Positions 1 through 9,001 of a DNA stretch of 64,000 nt are shown piece by piece. Each line of letters opens with the position of its first letter. Positions within the stretch are counted from its first letter, which is position 1. The translations under genes and the position numbers were made by a program. Below the pieces are notes generated by a model. That model did no database searches. It was given only the letters and a program-made list of their open reading frames with translations, and was not told the DNA's origin. Source of the stretch: Euzebya rosea (GTDB lineage Bacteria; Actinomycetota; Nitriliruptoria; Euzebyales; Euzebyaceae); contig NZ_PGDQ01000003.1 of the NCBI RefSeq assembly GCF_003073135.1, positions 310,001 through 374,000 of the forward strand, given 5' to 3'.

Positions 1-446
1 GGGCCGGCGACGGCCAGCACCAGGACGCCGGCGCCAAGATGGTCCACCACGCCCCCGACACCTCGTCCTCCATCGTCTCCAAGTCGGTGGCGCAGGGGGA
101 GGGGCGCACCTCCTACCGTGGGCTCGTCGAGATCCACGAGGGTGCCGAGCGCGTGAAGTCCAGCGTCGTCTGCGACGCGCTGCTGCTCGACGAGCACGCC
201 CGCTCCGACACCTACCCGTACATGAACATCGCCGAGGACGACGCCCAGATCGGCCACGAGGCCAGCGTCTCCAAGATCGGTGAGGACCAGCTGTTCTACC
301 TGCAGTCCCGCGGGATCGAGGAGAGCGAGGCCATGGCGATGATCGTCCGTGGCTTCATCGAGCCCATCTCCAAGGAGCTGCCGATGGAGTACTCCGTCGA
401 GCTGAACCGCCTGATCCAGCTGAACATGGAGGGGTCGGTCGGGTAA
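1..446 (+). CDS. sufB: Fe-S cluster assembly scaffold SufB, C-terminal part
   Basis: This is the C-terminal end of SufB, cut by the window edge; the reading frame starts at base 3 and ends with TAA at 444-446. SufB is the scaffold subunit of the SufBC2D complex that builds [4Fe-4S] clusters in the cytoplasm. About 147 residues are visible, including the SufB/SufD core hallmarks GDGQHQDAGAKMVHH and QLFYLQSRGI. It is followed 56 bp later by its paralogue sufD and then the rest of a standard actinobacterial suf operon. The start codon and any upstream regulator gene lie outside the window. Confidence 0.95.
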   Translation, partial: AGDGQHQDAGAKMVHHAPDTSSSIVSKSVAQGEGRTSYRGLVEIHEGAERVKSSVVCDALLLDEHARSDTYPYMNIAEDDAQIGHEASVSKIGEDQLFYLQSRGIEESEAMAMIVRGFIEPISKELPMEYSVELNRLIQLNMEGSVG

Positions 447-502
447 CCCCCGGCCACCCGCCCTCCCCGCGTTCCCCCACGAGCAAGTAGGTCTACCTCA
501 CC

Positions 503-1876
503 GTGTCCACAGCCCCCACCCCCAAGGCCCTCACCGAAACCGACGTCCTGGCCATCAGCGCCGGCGCCGACGACCCCACCTGGCTTCGTGACCACCGCCA
601 GGCGGCGTTCAAGGCGTTCAGTGACCTGCAGTGGCCGCAGGTGCGCGACGAGGACTGGCGCTTCACCAACCCGCGTCGCATCCCGCTGGACCGTCCCGTC
701 CTGACCGAGGCCACCGCAGGTGTTGCCCCGCGCGACGCCGGCATCACCGTGTCCTCCGACGAGACCGCCGCCCGTGTTCGCATCGTCGACGGCGGCTTCG
801 CCGGCGTCGAGGCGACCGCCCTGCCCGAGGGCGTCATCGTGGCCGACCTGGCCACCGCCGCCGCCGAGCACCCCGAGCTGGTCCAGCGCCACCTGGGGAC
901 GGCCGTGGGCAACGACGAGGTGTACGCGGCCTTCGCCGCGAGCGCCTGGACGACCGGTGCGTTCGTCTACGTGCCCGCCGAGGTCGAGATCGAGGCGCCG
1001 CTGGCCATCACCGTGCAGGCGGCCGCCGACGGCACCCACGTCCAGTGGGTCCTGCTCGTCGCCGAACGCCACAGCAAGGCCACGGTCCTGCTGGACCAGT
1101 CCGGTGACGCCGAGGCGACCGTGATCAACGTCGTGGAGTCCGTGATCGGTGACGGGGCCACCCTCAACGTGGTCACCGCCCAGGACTGGGGCGACCACGT
1201 CAGCCACGTCACCACCCACCGTGGGCGCGTCGGCCGCGACGCCACCTACCAGCAGTCGGAGATCACGCTGGGCGGCAACACCGTCTACGTGCGTCCCGAC
1301 GTCTGGCTGGACGGCAAGGGCTCCAACGCCGAGATGCTGGGCGTGTACTTCCCGACCGGCAAGGAGAAGTTCGAGCACCGCTCGCTGATCTTCCACGACG
1401 CCGACCACTCCACGTCGGACTACGTGCACAAGGGCGCGCTGTCCGACGACGGCCACGCCACCTGGTACGGCAACATCCGGATCGCCCCGGACGCCAAGCA
1501 GACCGTCAGCGACGAGACCAACCGCAACCTGATCCTGTCGCCCGGCGCAAAGGCCGACACGCTGCCGTTCCTCGAGATCGAGACCGCCGACGTGGCCGCC
1601 TGCGGGCACCACTCCTCGGTCGGCCAGGTCGACGAGGTGCAGCTGTGGTACCTGCAGTCGCGCGGCATCTCCCGCGACGAGGCCGCCCGCATGCTGGTCT
1701 TCGCCTTCTTCGCCGAGGTCCTGGAGCGCATCGACGCCCCGGGCGTCGCCGACACGGTGCTCGCCGACATCGAGACGGCCGTCCGGCAGGCCCCGGCCAC
1801 GCTGATGGACCCCCGCCGCGACGCTGCGGCCCGCCACTGGGCAGCCGAGTCGACCGCTGCGGAGGCGAACGCCTGA
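503..1876 (+). CDS. sufD: Fe-S cluster assembly protein SufD
   Basis: SufD is the SufB paralogue that pairs with SufB and SufC to receive sulfur and iron for cluster assembly. The 457-residue product is of normal family length. Its C-terminal half carries the beta-helix core with GHHSSVGQVDE and WYLQSRGI, matching the end of SufB. The GTG at 503 is the first plausible start in the frame; no strong Shine-Dalgarno is visible, so translation may depend partly on sufB. Its TGA overlaps the next start by one base (TGATG), indicating coupled translation with the Rieske ferredoxin gene. Confidence 0.95.
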   Translation: MSTAPTPKALTETDVLAISAGADDPTWLRDHRQAAFKAFSDLQWPQVRDEDWRFTNPRRIPLDRPVLTEATAGVAPRDAGITVSSDETAARVRIVDGGFAGVEATALPEGVIVADLATAAAEHPELVQRHLGTAVGNDEVYAAFAASAWTTGAFVYVPAEVEIEAPLAITVQAAADGTHVQWVLLVAERHSKATVLLDQSGDAEATVINVVESVIGDGATLNVVTAQDWGDHVSHVTTHRGRVGRDATYQQSEITLGGNTVYVRPDVWLDGKGSNAEMLGVYFPTGKEKFEHRSLIFHDADHSTSDYVHKGALSDDGHATWYGNIRIAPDAKQTVSDETNRNLILSPGAKADTLPFLEIETADVAACGHHSSVGQVDEVQLWYLQSRGISRDEAARMLVFAFFAEVLERIDAPGVADTVLADIETAVRQAPATLMDPRRDAAARHWAAESTAAEANA

Positions 1877-2220
1877 TGGCCTTCGAGAAGGCGATCGACC
1901 TCGACGAGCTGAAGGTCGGCTCGGCCATGCAGGTCGAGCTCGGCGGCGAGCCCATCTGCCTGGTCCGCACCGACACCGACACCGTCAAGGCCGTCCACAA
2001 CATCTGCAGCCACGCGTTCTACGAGCTGCACGAGGGCTGGGTCGACGACAACCACATCGAATGCGGCCTGCACGGCTCCAGCTTCGACCTCGACTCGGGC
2101 AAGCCGGACGCGCTGCCGGCCGTCAAGCCCGTCCCGACCTACGCGGTGCAGGTGCGGGACGGCGAGGTCCTCGTCGACGCCAGCACCCCCACCAATGACG
2201 CCACCCCTTCCAGCTTCTAG
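1876..2220 (+). CDS. Rieske-type [2Fe-2S] ferredoxin in suf operon
   Basis: A 114-residue single-domain Rieske ferredoxin. The cluster-binding pairs are visible as C-S-H (NICSHAFYEL) and C-G-L-H (ECGLHGSSF), the normal two-Cys/two-His ligands separated by about 17 residues. Such small ferredoxins are regularly found between sufD and sufC in actinobacteria and probably supply electrons during cluster assembly or to a partner oxygenase; that role is inferred from context. The ATG overlaps the sufD stop by one base and the stop lies 19 bp before sufC, so it belongs to the same transcript. Confidence 0.9.
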   Translation: MAFEKAIDLDELKVGSAMQVELGGEPICLVRTDTDTVKAVHNICSHAFYELHEGWVDDNHIECGLHGSSFDLDSGKPDALPAVKPVPTYAVQVRDGEVLVDASTPTNDATPSSF

Positions 2221-2239
2221 TTCCCAGGAGACACCCCAC

Positions 2240-2977
2240 ATGAGTGCACGTATCGAGATCGAGGGCCTCAAGGTCGAGGTCGAGGGCAAGGAGATCCTCA
2301 CCGGCCTTGACCTGACCGTCGCCCAGGGCGAGACCCACGCCCTCATGGGCCCCAACGGCTCGGGCAAGTCCACCCTCGCCTACGCCATCGCCGGCCACCC
2401 CGCCTACGAGGTCACCGCTGGCGCCATCCGCTTCGACGGCGAGGACGTCACCGAGATGGCCCCCAACGAGCGGGCCGCTGCCGGCCTGTTCCTGGCCATG
2501 CAGTACCCCACGGAGATCCCCGGGGTCAGCCTCACCAACTTCATGCGCACGGCCGTCAACGCCGTCAGCGAGGAGGACCTGCCGGTCCGCCAGTTCATGA
2601 CCCAGCTCCGCGAGCACATGGCGGACCTGAAGATGGACGGCAAGTTCCTCGAGCGCAACGTCAACGAGGGCTTCTCCGGTGGTGAGAAGAAGCGCTTCGA
2701 GATCCTGCAGATGGCCATGCTCAAGCCGCGCATCGCCGTCCTCGACGAGACCGACTCCGGCCTGGACGTCGACGCCCTGCGCATCGTGTCCGAGGGCGTC
2801 AACAAGCTGCGCGGTCCGGACCTCGGTGTCCTGCTGATCACGCACTACACCCGCATCCTGAACTACATCACGCCGGACCACGTCCACGTGATGGCCGGCG
2901 GTCGCATCGTCAAGACCGGCGGTGCGGACCTCGCCGAGATGCTCGAGGCCGAGGGCTACGAGCAGTTCGAGGGCTAG
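2240..2977 (+). CDS. sufC: Fe-S assembly ATPase SufC
   Basis: SufC is the ABC-type ATPase that drives conformational change in the SufBC2D scaffold; it is soluble, not a transporter. The 245-residue protein has Walker A GPNGSGKST (residues 37-45), an ABC signature FSGGEKKR (about 145) and Walker B IAVLDETDSGLD (165-176) with catalytic Glu170. I chose the ATG at 2240 because AGGAG at 2225-2230 precedes it with good spacing; an in-frame upstream ATG at 2195 would lie inside the ferredoxin gene and add residues unlike the family. Confidence 0.95.
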   Translation: MSARIEIEGLKVEVEGKEILTGLDLTVAQGETHALMGPNGSGKSTLAYAIAGHPAYEVTAGAIRFDGEDVTEMAPNERAAAGLFLAMQYPTEIPGVSLTNFMRTAVNAVSEEDLPVRQFMTQLREHMADLKMDGKFLERNVNEGFSGGEKKRFEILQMAMLKPRIAVLDETDSGLDVDALRIVSEGVNKLRGPDLGVLLITHYTRILNYITPDHVHVMAGGRIVKTGGADLAEMLEAEGYEQFEG

Positions 2978-3078
2978 CCGACGCCGGGCGGGTCCATGCG
3001 ACCCGACCGGGGACCGTTTCCACCGTCGACCCGGTGGACGGAATCCATACCATTGACCGCAGAGGAGGAGGTGCACGA

Positions 3079-4311
3079 GTGACGTTCGATGTCATGGAGG
3101 TCCGCAAGGACTTCCCGGTGCTGCGCCGCACCGTCCACGACAAGCCGCTGGTGTACCTCGACTCGGCGGCCACGTCGCTGAAGCCGCAGCAGATGATCGA
3201 CGCGGTGGTGTCGATGTACACCACCCACACCGCCAACGTGCACCGTGGCGTGCACACCCTGTCGGTCGAGGCGTCGGACCTCTACGACGAGGCGCGCCGC
3301 AAGGTCGCCCGGTTCGTCGGCGCCGAGGAACGCGGCACGGTGTTCACCAAGAACGGCACCGAGGCGCTCAACCTCGTCGCGCACAGCTATGCACGAACCC
3401 ACCTCGGTCCCGGTGACATCCTGCTGTACACCGAGATGGAGCACCACGCGAACATGGTGCCGTGGCAGCTCGTGCAGCCCGACATCGGGTGCGAGCTGGC
3501 CGCCGTGCCGATCCGCCCCGACGGCGAGCTCGACCTCGACGCGTTCAACGAGATCATCCGGACCGGCCGCGTCAAGCTGCTGGCCGTCTCGGCGATGTCC
3601 AACGTCGTGGGGACGATCAACCCGGTCGCCGACATGGCCGAGGCCGCCCGTCGGGCCAACCCCGACGTCGTCGTCGTGGTCGATGGTGCCCAGTCGGTGC
3701 CGCACCTGCCGACGTCGCTGGCCGAGCTGAACGCCGACTTCCTGGCGTTCTCCGGGCACAAGATGCTCGGCCCCTCGGGCATCGGTGTCCTCGCGGGCAA
3801 GCCGGAGGTCATGGAGACCATGCCGCCCTTCCTCGGTGGTGGTGACATGATCCTCGACGTCCAGCTCTACGAGGCGACGTTCAACGAGATCCCGTTCCGG
3901 TTCGAGGCCGGTACGCCGATGATCGAGCAGGCCGTTGGCCTCGGCGCCGGCGTGGACTACCTGACCGCGCTGGGCATGGACGCCGTCCGGGCGCACGAGA
4001 TCGCGATCCTCGAGCAGGCGCTTCCCGCCCTCGCCGACGTCGAGGGTGTCACCGTGCACGGTCCGTCGGACCCCAAGGTCCGCGGTGCGGCGCTCAGCTT
4101 CACCGTCGACGGGCTGCACCCCCACGACATCGGCACGATCCTGGACCGCGAGGGCGTGGCCGTGCGCACCGGCCACCACTGCGCCAAGCCGCTCATCCGT
4201 GCGCTGGGGTCCAACTCCACCACCCGGGCGTCGTTCTACCTGTACAACACGACCGACGAGATCGCCGTGCTCTGCGACGCCATCCGCGCGGCGCAGGACT
4301 TCTTCAGCTAG
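3079..4311 (+). CDS. sufS: cysteine desulfurase SufS
   Basis: PLP-dependent cysteine desulfurase that mobilises sulfur from L-cysteine as a persulfide for SufU/SufB. The 410-residue protein shows the PLP lysine in FSGHKMLGPSG (Lys228), the aspartate/glutamine cofactor contacts in VDGAQSVPH, and the catalytic cysteine in RTGHHCAKPL (Cys368). The start is the GTG at 3079, which sits 9 bp after a perfect AGGAGG (3064-3069); an ATG at 3034 in the same frame lies upstream of that ribosome site and is rejected. It is separated from sufC by about 100 bp and followed 12 bp later by sufU. Confidence 0.95.
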   Translation: MTFDVMEVRKDFPVLRRTVHDKPLVYLDSAATSLKPQQMIDAVVSMYTTHTANVHRGVHTLSVEASDLYDEARRKVARFVGAEERGTVFTKNGTEALNLVAHSYARTHLGPGDILLYTEMEHHANMVPWQLVQPDIGCELAAVPIRPDGELDLDAFNEIIRTGRVKLLAVSAMSNVVGTINPVADMAEAARRANPDVVVVVDGAQSVPHLPTSLAELNADFLAFSGHKMLGPSGIGVLAGKPEVMETMPPFLGGGDMILDVQLYEATFNEIPFRFEAGTPMIEQAVGLGAGVDYLTALGMDAVRAHEIAILEQALPALADVEGVTVHGPSDPKVRGAALSFTVDGLHPHDIGTILDREGVAVRTGHHCAKPLIRALGSNSTTRASFYLYNTTDEIAVLCDAIRAAQDFFS

Positions 4312-4323
4312 GCAGGCCCCCAC

Positions 4324-4800
4324 ATGTCACTCGAAGACCTCTACAAGGAAATCATCCTCGAGCACTACAAGAAGCCGAGGAACCGGGCTCCCGAGCTCGA
4401 GCCGCACGACGTGCTCGTCCACCACTCCAACCCGCTCTGCGGCGACGAGATGGACCTGCGCCTGCGGGTCGGCCCGGGCGAGAACGGCGCGGACACCGTC
4501 GAGGCCGTCGCCTACGACGGGGACGGCTGCTCCATCTCGATGTCCAGCGCCTCGGCCATGACCGAGGCCGTCACCGGTCGCGAGCTCGGTGACGCCCTGG
4601 ACCTCGCCGAGGTCTTCCGGTTGATGATGCACGGCGAGGGAATGAAGCGGGAGGACGACCTGTTGGACGGTGTCGCCTTCCAGGGTGTCGCCAAGTTCCC
4701 CGTCCGCGTCAAGTGCGCCCTGCTGGGGTGGATGGCCCTCAAGGACGCCATCGAGACCCACCAGCGTGGCCAGAGCGAACACCGCGTCGAACACGAGTAG
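4324..4800 (+). CDS. sufU: sulfur-transfer / scaffold protein SufU
   Basis: SufU is an IscU-like protein that, in Gram-positive bacteria, accepts sulfur from SufS through a zinc-bound site. The 158-residue product keeps the three cysteines of the family: Cys39 in NPLCGD (with Asp41), Cys69 in DGDGCSISM, and Cys131 in VKCALLGW. The insertion between the second and third cysteine that separates SufU from IscU is present. It follows sufS by 12 bp, the usual actinobacterial and Firmicutes pairing. Confidence 0.93.
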   Translation: MSLEDLYKEIILEHYKKPRNRAPELEPHDVLVHHSNPLCGDEMDLRLRVGPGENGADTVEAVAYDGDGCSISMSSASAMTEAVTGRELGDALDLAEVFRLMMHGEGMKREDDLLDGVAFQGVAKFPVRVKCALLGWMALKDAIETHQRGQSEHRVEHE

Positions 4801-4826
4801 CGCGCGAGCGCAGTAGGACTGATCAC

Positions 4827-5255
4827 ATGTCAACGACTGACCCCATCACCGGCTGGCCCACCGAGGACACCGACGAGGCCTTCGAGGCGCGCCAGGACGG
4901 CAGCGAGAACCCGTTCTCCGACGCCGAGGTCGACGAGAACGGCGTCGCCACCCCGGCCGCCTGCCGCGAGGCCATGAAGGCCGTGCTCGACCCCGAGATC
5001 GGCCTGAACGTCGTCGACCTCGGCCTGGTCTACGAGATCGTCGTCAACGACAACACCGCCCACATGCGGATGACCCTGACCTCGATGGGGTGCCCGCTGA
5101 CGGAGCTGATCCACCAGCAGGCCACGCTCGTCCTGACCCGGCTGCCGGGCATCGACGACGCCGAGGTGGAGTTCGTGTTCTCCCCGCCGTGGACCACGGA
5201 CATGATCGACCCCGACGCGAAGGAAGAGCTTCGCGCCATGGGGTTCAACGTCTAG
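4827..5255 (+). CDS. sufT: SufT / MIP18-family metal-sulfur assembly factor
   Basis: A 142-residue protein whose last 100 residues form a DUF59/MIP18 domain (EAMKAVLDPEIGLNVVDLGLVYE, then TSMGCPLTELI with the conserved cysteine). SufT-type proteins help mature Fe-S proteins in the Suf pathway. The N-terminal 45 residues are acidic and low in complexity. The ATG at 4827 is the first start after the sufU stop; an open frame continues upstream into sufU but that part is out-of-frame sufU sequence. It is the last gene of the suf operon. Confidence 0.9.
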   Translation: MSTTDPITGWPTEDTDEAFEARQDGSENPFSDAEVDENGVATPAACREAMKAVLDPEIGLNVVDLGLVYEIVVNDNTAHMRMTLTSMGCPLTELIHQQATLVLTRLPGIDDAEVEFVFSPPWTTDMIDPDAKEELRAMGFNV

Positions 5256-5276
5256 CCAGTTGCTGTCGGCTCCTGG

Positions 5277-5483
5277 CTACTCGAGCCGGAAGCCGATCTT
5301 CATGGTCACCTGGTAGTGGGCGACGTCGCCCTCGTCGATGTGGCCCCGGATCTCGGTGACCTCGAACCAGTCGAGGTTCCGGACGGACTCCTTGGCCTTG
5401 GCCACGCCGTTGCTGATCGCGGTCGACACGCTCTCCGTGGAGGTGCCGACCAGCTCGGTGATCTTGTAGGTGTTGTCGGTCAT
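5277..5483 (-). CDS. dodecin family flavin-binding protein
   Basis: A 68-residue dodecin. The pattern YKITELVGTSTESV...AISNGVAKA...LDWFEVTEIRGHI...YQVTMKIGFRLE matches the dodecin fold, including the tryptophan (LDWFEV) that stacks against flavin. Dodecins form hollow dodecamers that store or buffer riboflavin/FMN in the cytoplasm. Its ATG overlaps the stop of the broken acetyltransferase gene (ATGA at 5480-5483), so it is the last cistron of the glycan operon that starts at 9599. What flavin buffering does in that operon is unknown. Confidence 0.9.
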   Translation of the reverse strand: MTDNTYKITELVGTSTESVSTAISNGVAKAKESVRNLDWFEVTEIRGHIDEGDVAHYQVTMKIGFRLE

Positions 5484-5801
5484 GGATCCGTCCTACCACG
5501 ATCGGCATCCACGGGCTTGGCCCAGCCGACGTTGCGTGCGGTCCGTACGAAGCCGAGCCCGGTGTACAGCGCGTGGGCTCCGGTCGGGTCGGCCGTGTCG
5601 ACCCCGAGGGTGGTGTGTGACAGGCCCCGCGCCGCCGACGCGGTGAGCGTCCGGTCGATCATGGCCTTGGCGATCCCCCGGCCCCTCCTCCTCGAGCTCG
5701 TCGATGGGGGTACGGAGGGGGAGGGCGTCGGCCTCCTCGACGGCGTTGCGAACCACGAGGGCCGCCGCGACGTCACTGGGACGCAGGGGACGTTGGATCA
5801 C
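5480..5801 (-). pseudogene. GNAT acetyltransferase, internally truncated and frameshifted
   Basis: Two pieces of an acetyltransferase lie in different frames. From a GTG at 5801, which overlaps the glycosyltransferase stop as GTGA, the first frame gives an N-terminal segment (IQRPLRPSDVAAALVVRNAVEEAD). After a purine-rich run at 5675-5693 the family motif A and the rest (RGRGIAKAMIDR ... ALYTGLGFV) continue in another frame to 5480. Together they make only about 106 residues, so roughly 50 residues between the start and motif A are also missing. It may be a true pseudogene or an assembly error at the G-rich run. The second frame's stop still overlaps the dodecin start. Confidence 0.75.
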
Positions 5802-6982
5802 CGGCGCAATCCAGCCCGTGGAACGGCACCCGTGGTGTCGTGTGCCAGGTACCACTCGGCGATGTCGGCCATCGGCAGTCCCGCCGCCACCGCGTGGTTG
5901 TGCTCGCCCTGCGCTCGCCGCCGCTCGGGGTCGACCAGCAGGCGGCGAAGGGCGTCGTCGAGGGTGGTCGGATCGGTCGGGTCGAACCACTCGCCGCGGT
6001 AGCCCTCGGCCTCCACCAGCCGGCGGAAGTCGCCGATGTCGGGCATCACCAGCGGACGGGCGTAGCTGCCGGCCTGGTGGACGACACCGGAGCTGCCGGT
6101 GGTGTGGGTGTAGGGGAAGACCGCGACGGCGGCGGAGCGGAAGACGTCGGCGACGTCCTCCTCGGCGACGTAGCCGGTGAAGGTCGCCTCCGGGTACCGC
6201 TCGGCCATCCGTGCCAGGTAGCCGGCGGCGTTCGGACTGTCGGTACCGGCGACGACGACCCGGACGTCCAGCCCGTCCTCGGCTCGCAGCCGTCGTGCGG
6301 CGTCGAGGAGGGGCTCGACCCGCTTGTAGGTGCCGAACTTCCCGAACGCCAGCAGCTGCAGCGGCCCGGCGGGGCTCGATGCGTCACACGCCGGGACGTC
6401 GAACGTGCCGTGGGGCACCACGGCGATGTTGCGGGCGCGGTAGCGGCGACGAAGGATCCGCAGGTACTGGGGCATGGTGACCACGACCCGTCCGCCCGCC
6501 AGCAGTAGCCGGGTCACGACCCAGCCGACGGCACGGGTGATCCGCTCGACCACGGGATGGGTGTCGAACCCGGCCCCGCCAAGGTCGACGGTCTCCATCA
6601 GGTGGTGCATCAGCACGATGTTGCGTGCGCCGACGAGCCGGCTGGCGAATGGGGCCAGCAGGCCCAGGGCCGCCGGGATGCGTCGGTCGCCGAAGCTCGC
6701 GAACTGCAGGCTCCACAGGACGCTGTCGAGTCGCTCGCGCCGGATCGCCCTCACCAGCCTCGGCAGCGACCGGACGTCGTTGAACCGCCACGACGCCACG
6801 AACCGCACGCCGTCGATCGTCGGGGCGACGGCACCTTCCGGCAGGTCGTCGACGAACACCACGACCTCCTCGACGTCGTCGGCGGCGGCCAGCGCCGCGA
6901 CCAGGTGCAGGCCGTACTCGTTGAGGGTCCCCGTCCCCGGCGGGTGGGTGGTGACCACCCCGATGCGTCGGGTCTCAGCCAC
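5798..6982 (-). CDS. GT4-like glycosyltransferase, cytoplasmic
   Basis: A 394-residue GT-B fold glycosyltransferase. It begins with RIGVVTTHPPGTGTLNEYG, a sugar-acceptor loop typical of GT4 enzymes, and has a C-terminal donor-binding half with LLAFGKFGTYKR, FTGYVAEEDVADVFRSAAVAVFPY and the family E-x7-E-like segment near HTTGSSGVVHQAG. It likely adds a sugar to a lipid-linked surface glycan; donor and acceptor are unknown. The GTG at 6982 overlaps the preceding gene by 8 bp and follows its C-terminus directly, so I rejected the long upstream extension of the frame. Confidence 0.82.
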   Translation of the reverse strand: MAETRRIGVVTTHPPGTGTLNEYGLHLVAALAAADDVEEVVVFVDDLPEGAVAPTIDGVRFVASWRFNDVRSLPRLVRAIRRERLDSVLWSLQFASFGDRRIPAALGLLAPFASRLVGARNIVLMHHLMETVDLGGAGFDTHPVVERITRAVGWVVTRLLLAGGRVVVTMPQYLRILRRRYRARNIAVVPHGTFDVPACDASSPAGPLQLLAFGKFGTYKRVEPLLDAARRLRAEDGLDVRVVVAGTDSPNAAGYLARMAERYPEATFTGYVAEEDVADVFRSAAVAVFPYTHTTGSSGVVHQAGSYARPLVMPDIGDFRRLVEAEGYRGEWFDPTDPTTLDDALRRLLVDPERRRAQGEHNHAVAAGLPMADIAEWYLAHDTTGAVPRAGLRR

Positions 6983-7748
6983 GGCGGTACACCCCCACGA
7001 GGGCACGCACGCGGATGCGAAGGATGGCGGCCAGGAACCGCAACGTCTCGCGGCCGGCCCGGACCTTCGATCCTGGCGCGTCGATCCACTCGACCCCCAC
7101 CTCCTCGACGACGAGCCCCAGCCGTTCGGCCAGGAACAGCTGCTCGAGGTCGAAGGCGAAGCCCGTCTCGACCTGCTGCTCGGCGACCAACCGGGCCGCG
7201 CGGGCGGTGTACAGCTTGAACCCGCACTGGGTATCGGCGAAGCGGAGCCCCAGGCCCCGCCGGACGACGGCACGGCCGATGCCGCTGACGAGCCGACGGA
7301 CCAGCGTGCGTCCCTCGGCGGTCGCGCCGTCGACCGCCCGCGGGGCGATGACGATGTCGGCACCCTCCAGCGTGCGGCACAGCAGCGTGCCGAACTGCTC
7401 GACCGGGGTGGACTGGTCGGCGTCGGCGAACAGCACGTGCAGCCCGCGGGCCGCGCGGAGGCCTCGCCGGACCGCGTCGCCCTTCCCGACGTTGACGTCG
7501 CTGGACAGCACCCGCACGTTGACCAGGCCGAGGCGGTGCACGACCTCTGCGGTGCCGTCGGTCGAGCCGTCGTCGGCGACGATCAGCTCCCAGTCGGTGC
7601 CGTAGGAGGAGGAGATGTGGGCGGCGACCGTGGCGATCGTGGGCACGATCCTGCCGAACTCGTTGTAGGCCGGGATGACGACGGTGAGGGACGGGCGCGT
7701 GACGGCCTCGACGGCCCAGCGCTCGAACGTGGACAGGACAGGGGTCAT
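6975..7748 (-). CDS. GT2 glycosyltransferase (dolichol-phosphate-mannose-synthase-like)
   Basis: A 257-residue GT-A enzyme. TVVIPAYNEFGRI opens the fold, VADDGSTDG provides the nucleotide-sugar contacts, FADADQSTP is the metal-binding DxD motif, and DTQCGFKLY matches polyprenyl-phosphate-sugar synthases. It probably transfers a sugar from an NDP donor to polyprenyl phosphate on the inner membrane face. The ATG at 7748 overlaps the stop of the exporter gene (ATGA). No C-terminal membrane domain is present, so it should be soluble or peripheral. Confidence 0.85.
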   Translation of the reverse strand: MTPVLSTFERWAVEAVTRPSLTVVIPAYNEFGRIVPTIATVAAHISSSYGTDWELIVADDGSTDGTAEVVHRLGLVNVRVLSSDVNVGKGDAVRRGLRAARGLHVLFADADQSTPVEQFGTLLCRTLEGADIVIAPRAVDGATAEGRTLVRRLVSGIGRAVVRRGLGLRFADTQCGFKLYTARAARLVAEQQVETGFAFDLEQLFLAERLGLVVEEVGVEWIDAPGSKVRAGRETLRFLAAILRIRVRALVGVYRRG

Positions 7749-9001
7749 GCGGTGATCTCCTGGGGTGTTGCTGACGGACGGAAGAGGCGGAACAGCTCGA
7801 CGGAGGCGAATGCGGCCATCACCACGACCTGGACGTCGACGGCCGCGGCCAGCCCCGAGCGGGCAGCCACGAGGACGGCAACGGTCTGCACGACCGCGGC
7901 GATGGCCATGACGGTGGCCGGGTGGGCCATGCCGCGGGCGACGCGGGTGGTGACGGCGACCCAGCCGATGGCGCAGAGGCTGCTGGCGGCGGCGTAGCGC
8001 CACAGCAGCGGTTCGGCGGACGCATAGGCCGATCCGAACGGCAGGCCCAGCAGCAGCCGTGGGGCGGCGGCGCTGACGGCGACGGCGAGCATCCCGAGGC
8101 CCGCGGTGGCGGCGACGGTCAGGCCAGCGGTGCGTCGCCAGCCGAGGCGTCCCGCGCCGGCGAGGTGGGGCAGCGCCACCTCCATCACCGTCGTGCAGGC
8201 GAAGAACGCCGCCCGGCCGATCATGGCGACCGCGACGTACAGGCCGGCCTCCGTGGGCTCCAGGACGGTCCGAACGGCGAGGGTGTCGGCCTGGGTCACG
8301 ACGACCTGCGCCAGCAGGGCCATCCCCGCTGCGGTCGCGGTCGGACCCAGGGGACGCGCGGGTGCACCGGCTTCCGCGGGCGTGGGTCGCGGCCCCCGAC
8401 GGCCGGACAGGGGGAGGAGCGCGGCGGCCATGCCGAGCGGGATGGCGATCGTGGCACCCACCACCCCCGTGCCGACGACGACGAGCACGACGGCGGCGCC
8501 CAGCCTGACCGCCATCTCCAGCAGGTTGGACGACGCCAGCTCGACGAAGCCGAGGCGGCCCTGCGCCACGCCACGACGGACGCCCAGCAGCAGTCCCAGC
8601 GGCAGCACCACGGCGAAGGCGACCAGCGGGGCGGGCGAGGCCATCCGGAACGTGCGGGCGAGGAGGGGAGCCGTCAGGACGAGCAGGAGCCCCGCCGCGC
8701 CGCCGACGGGCAGGACGACGCGCCGCAGCTCCGCACCCACCTGCTCGGCCCGGTGGGGGGCGTCGGCCACGACCGACGCCGCGGTCAGCTGCAGGCCGTC
8801 GATGGCCATCACGACCAGCAGCAGCAGCGCCGTGACGACGCCCAGGTCGGCGAAGGCGGCGGGACCGAGCAGCCGCCCGTTGACGATGGCGCCGCCGAGG
8901 TTGCCGAGGTGCACGAGGGCGCCGCTTGCGAGCAGCACGATCTCGGGCCGGACCCGCGCGGCACGCGCATCCGGCCGCTGCCGGACGGCCAGGGTGGTCA
9001 C
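7745..9001 (-). CDS. polysaccharide flippase-like membrane protein (MOP superfamily)
   Basis: A 418-residue, strongly hydrophobic protein with about 12 predicted membrane segments and the layout of Wzx/MurJ-type exporters (N-terminal SGALVHLGNLGGAIVNGRLLGPAAFADLGVV, a typical first helix and loop). It likely flips a lipid-linked oligosaccharide made by the two downstream glycosyltransferases. The GTG at 9001 overlaps the upstream STAS gene stop (GTGA), and its own stop overlaps the next ATG. Specific substrate cannot be inferred. A short open frame extending upstream of 9001 is out-of-frame STAS sequence. Confidence 0.8.
   Translation of the reverse strand: MTTLAVRQRPDARAARVRPEIVLLASGALVHLGNLGGAIVNGRLLGPAAFADLGVVTALLLLVVMAIDGLQLTAASVVADAPHRAEQVGAELRRVVLPVGGAAGLLLVLTAPLLARTFRMASPAPLVAFAVVLPLGLLLGVRRGVAQGRLGFVELASSNLLEMAVRLGAAVVLVVVGTGVVGATIAIPLGMAAALLPLSGRRGPRPTPAEAGAPARPLGPTATAAGMALLAQVVVTQADTLAVRTVLEPTEAGLYVAVAMIGRAAFFACTTVMEVALPHLAGAGRLGWRRTAGLTVAATAGLGMLAVAVSAAAPRLLLGLPFGSAYASAEPLLWRYAAASSLCAIGWVAVTTRVARGMAHPATVMAIAAVVQTVAVLVAARSGLAAAVDVQVVVMAAFASVELFRLFRPSATPQEITA

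Noticed and set aside
296-1837. A 513-codon minus-strand frame opposite sufB/sufD
   Set aside because: Shadow of sufD; no domain, and it would disrupt a clear suf operon.
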